Source: Parapristionchus giblindavisi | Taxonomy: Eukaryota > Nematoda > Chromadorea > Rhabditida > Diplogasteridae | DNA: 64,000 nucleotides | Assembly (NCBI GenBank): GCA_943737045.1 | Contig: CALSFV010000055.1 | Span: 310,001-374,000 of the forward strand | Direction of reading: 5' to 3' | Shown here: positions 61,695 to 64,000 of the stretch, in pieces | Layout of the letters: each line of letters opens with the position of its first letter | Position numbering within the stretch: position 1 is the first letter of the stretch | Notes under the pieces: generated by a model | The model's input: the letters and a program-made list of their open reading frames with translations, nothing else | What the model was told of the DNA's origin: nothing | Database searches by the model: none | Translations under genes and position numbers: made by a program

Positions 61695-63877
61695 ATGGCG
61701 CAGAGACCTGAAATTGTTCTCTATCAGAATGAGAATATCACAGAATTTGTCAAGGATATTATCACACAATATTTCCGAGTCCCAGATGACAAAGATACAC
61801 TGAAACCTTACTTCAGAGCTGTTAGACGGTATTTATCATAACAAATGAATGTAGAATATACGATTGTTACTTTCTCACAGTTCCTTTGCTAAGCCCGATG
61901 ATGCACTTCGAATTTGTCGTCAGACTGGAGTTAGCGATAGGCTTTTACGTCGCATTATGCATATGATTAGACGTGAATTGAAGAAAAAGTTTCCAAATTC
62001 TGAGGTTTGTGCTTTTGTATTCATTTATTATGTTGTAGATTGATAGTATTGTTTCAATTATTGAAACGATTGGCTAATATTATAATCATGTTTCCTATGA
62101 ATATACATCCAAATTGAATCGTTCTTCTGTCGTTGTGTAATTGACTTTCTTTGCACGGACCAGCTAAATCCACTTTAGTGCGCTTATTCTATTCTGATCT
62201 CTGTTCAAACCTCTTAGATAAATCAGCGCATCTCAATTTTCCCTGCACTCATATGTGAACAGAAAACTATATCTATTATGAAATATCTGATAACATCAAA
62301 TATTATTGAATCCATGTTTTCTAGCCATTACTGTTTATAAAACTTATGTATGAGAGGAAGATAGGGGGAGATACGATGTGCTATCATACATTGCCATACC
62401 CTCGCAGTGCGAGGATTGACCAACTATATAAGGCCCATTTTAGGCCACTTGATAAAAAAGAAGCTAAAATGATGATTGTTAAGTGAAAATAACTAATTTT
62501 GTGAATTAACCCACTCTATTTCGAGAATTGACCCACTATATAAAATAGACGGCGCGATAACAAAGAAACAGACATGAATTTTGAGAGAGTTTCTATGTTG
62601 AGCAGTCTTTCTGGCTTTCGAAGTAGAGTGTGATTTTTAGTCAATTGTTGGTCTAATATTTTTATGATGTGATAATTTTTGTAGAAAAGGAAATCGGAAT
62701 CAGAAGAGGTGACAGATCATCGAGAGTAAGTATCTGATATAAACGTTACTCTAGCTATACTATATCTTTGAGGATTAAACGACATTGTCCAACTATAAAA
62801 GAAGCTGATGAAGAAGAGAATGAGGATAATGATACCGATAACGATGAGGTATGCATGTGTGGGTGGATATGTCAATGTTAATGATGGTGGACTCTACATT
62901 TATGTATAAAGTTTTGTTAACGTTATATTGGTTCCATTCAAAATGGTCTATTTCAAATATATTGTGTACACAAAGTTATTCCCCTTCATTAATTGTTGAT
63001 CTGTCCCATTTGTAAAATCGATAATTAAGGTATCAGAGACAGTATCATCACCTGAAAGTGGAATGGATATGTCTTATGATGAAGATGGACATGTTATTGT
63101 TAATATGGCTCATGTTGAAGATGAAATGATTGAGAAGAAGGAGAACGATGTAGAAGAAGATGAAGTAGAAGAAGAAGAAGACAAAGTCGATGAACCCGAA
63201 CCGAGTACTCCATTTGGTATGTTAATTAGTATTTTTTTTATTTATTTAAAATAGTGCTGACGTTATAATAACCAATACGGTAGCATACGCAGTGTTTGAA
63301 TCACTCTGAGAATTTGGAAAACGGGGCTAGCCTATGTTATGTAGCCAAGTACTTTCACACTGGCTAAACTTCCAATTATACAGTCGGAATTAAAAAGTCT
63401 AGCCTAGTTTTTAACGAGAAAGTCTGGCTAGCAATGTTTATCAAAATGCAGATCATTCACATCAACTTATCTTCTTCTTCTGATTGTTATTACTTTATAA
63501 AATTATTTTTATTATTTAGAATATGTTCATGGATTCCTCAAACACATCTTCAGACATCTCAAATCTCCCAGAGAGATCCAAATTGTACACGACATGGCTA
63601 TGGTAAGTGTCCATATATCGATTGATAAGTTGCAATGAATGAATATATTGTAGGTAATGGTATATCCAGATTCATACTATGATCTAAGTCGTCTACAACG
63701 TGACAAACTTCATCCATACTTCAAAGTATGTCTACCTCATTTGTATTGTAATGATAGGCTTAGAATAACCACTCGTCACTTCTTCGATCGTCATCCTTCT
63801 ACTTACAAATGATCAAGTTAATCATATTATTATTGTTATCTGTTATATTCTATATCCTAATTTTCCATTTTTTATAA
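61695..63877 (+). CDS. Unrecognised acidic protein, possible C-terminal membrane anchor
   Basis: I do not recognise the family. The ATG at 61695 follows ctactttcag directly. Exons at 61695-61831, about 61881-62005, 62685-62727, about 62773-62848, about 63030-63218, about 63520-63602, about 63655-63725 and 63777-63877 read in frame. The N-terminal part (EIVLYQNENITEFVKDIITQ, then DDALRICRQTGVSDRLLRRI) is helical and ends in a basic stretch KRKSESEE. A long Asp/Glu-rich linker follows. A second helical block resembles the first (YVHGFLKHIFRHLKSPREIQ, then YDLSRLQRDKLHPYFK). The last exon, if correctly joined, ends in 19 hydrophobic residues (LIILLLLSVIFYILIFHFL) before TAA at 63875-63877. Because that exon is AT-rich, the anchor could be an artefact and the gene may continue past the window. 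Confidence 0.55.
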
Positions 63878-64000
63878 ATTTGATAACTTTGAATTCTTTT
63901 CTAATTGTGGTCTAAATCGATATGATCTCATTCAATTCTTTCCTGTTTCATGATATCGTTTATGATATCCGACTACAAGCACTTATACCATTTCATCTCA

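Overview
This window looks like nuclear DNA of a nematode, probably a rhabditid. Evidence: AT-rich sequence, many very short GT..AG introns (some only 31-60 bases), acceptor-like AG sites directly in front of several start codons as expected for spliced-leader trans-splicing, an ERI-1 exonuclease with a SAP domain, a POT1 OB2-type telomere protein, and dispersed TACNGTA motifs in introns. The species cannot be named from the sequence. Exon joins below were made by eye from reading frame, splice sites and family similarity. Outer CDS limits are more certain than single junctions.

Layout. 1-22439 (minus): the amino-terminal and middle part of a Piezo mechanosensitive channel gene, running off the left edge. 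A 6.5-kb intron holds a 1.9-kb inverted-repeat transposon that carries a broken, intron-containing PCNA gene. 24607-26478 (minus): a POT1-like single-stranded telomere DNA binding protein. 26700-32600: a transposon graveyard built on a ~97-bp tandem repeat, containing two dead mariner-type transposases and several MITEs. 32698-34698 (plus): ERI-1, a DEDDh 3'-5' exoribonuclease of small-RNA turnover. 35031-49981 (plus): DCAF1, the CUL4-DDB1 ubiquitin ligase substrate receptor, whose introns contain an antisense LINE tail and two very large palindromes. 50871-54208 (minus): TBC1D22, a Rab GTPase-activating protein. 56583-59288 (plus): a secreted trypsin-fold serine protease with an unusual S1 region. 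60371-61103 (minus): an allatostatin-C-like neuropeptide precursor of 87 residues. 61695-63877 (plus): an unrecognised acidic protein that may end in a membrane anchor.

The genes do not form one pathway. The only pair likely to be co-transcribed is eri-1 and DCAF1 (same strand, 332 bases apart). The most unusual feature is the PCNA copy captured inside a DNA transposon in the Piezo intron. Next are the long hairpin-forming insertions in DCAF1 introns and an intronic repeat that supplies the 5' end of a protease exon.
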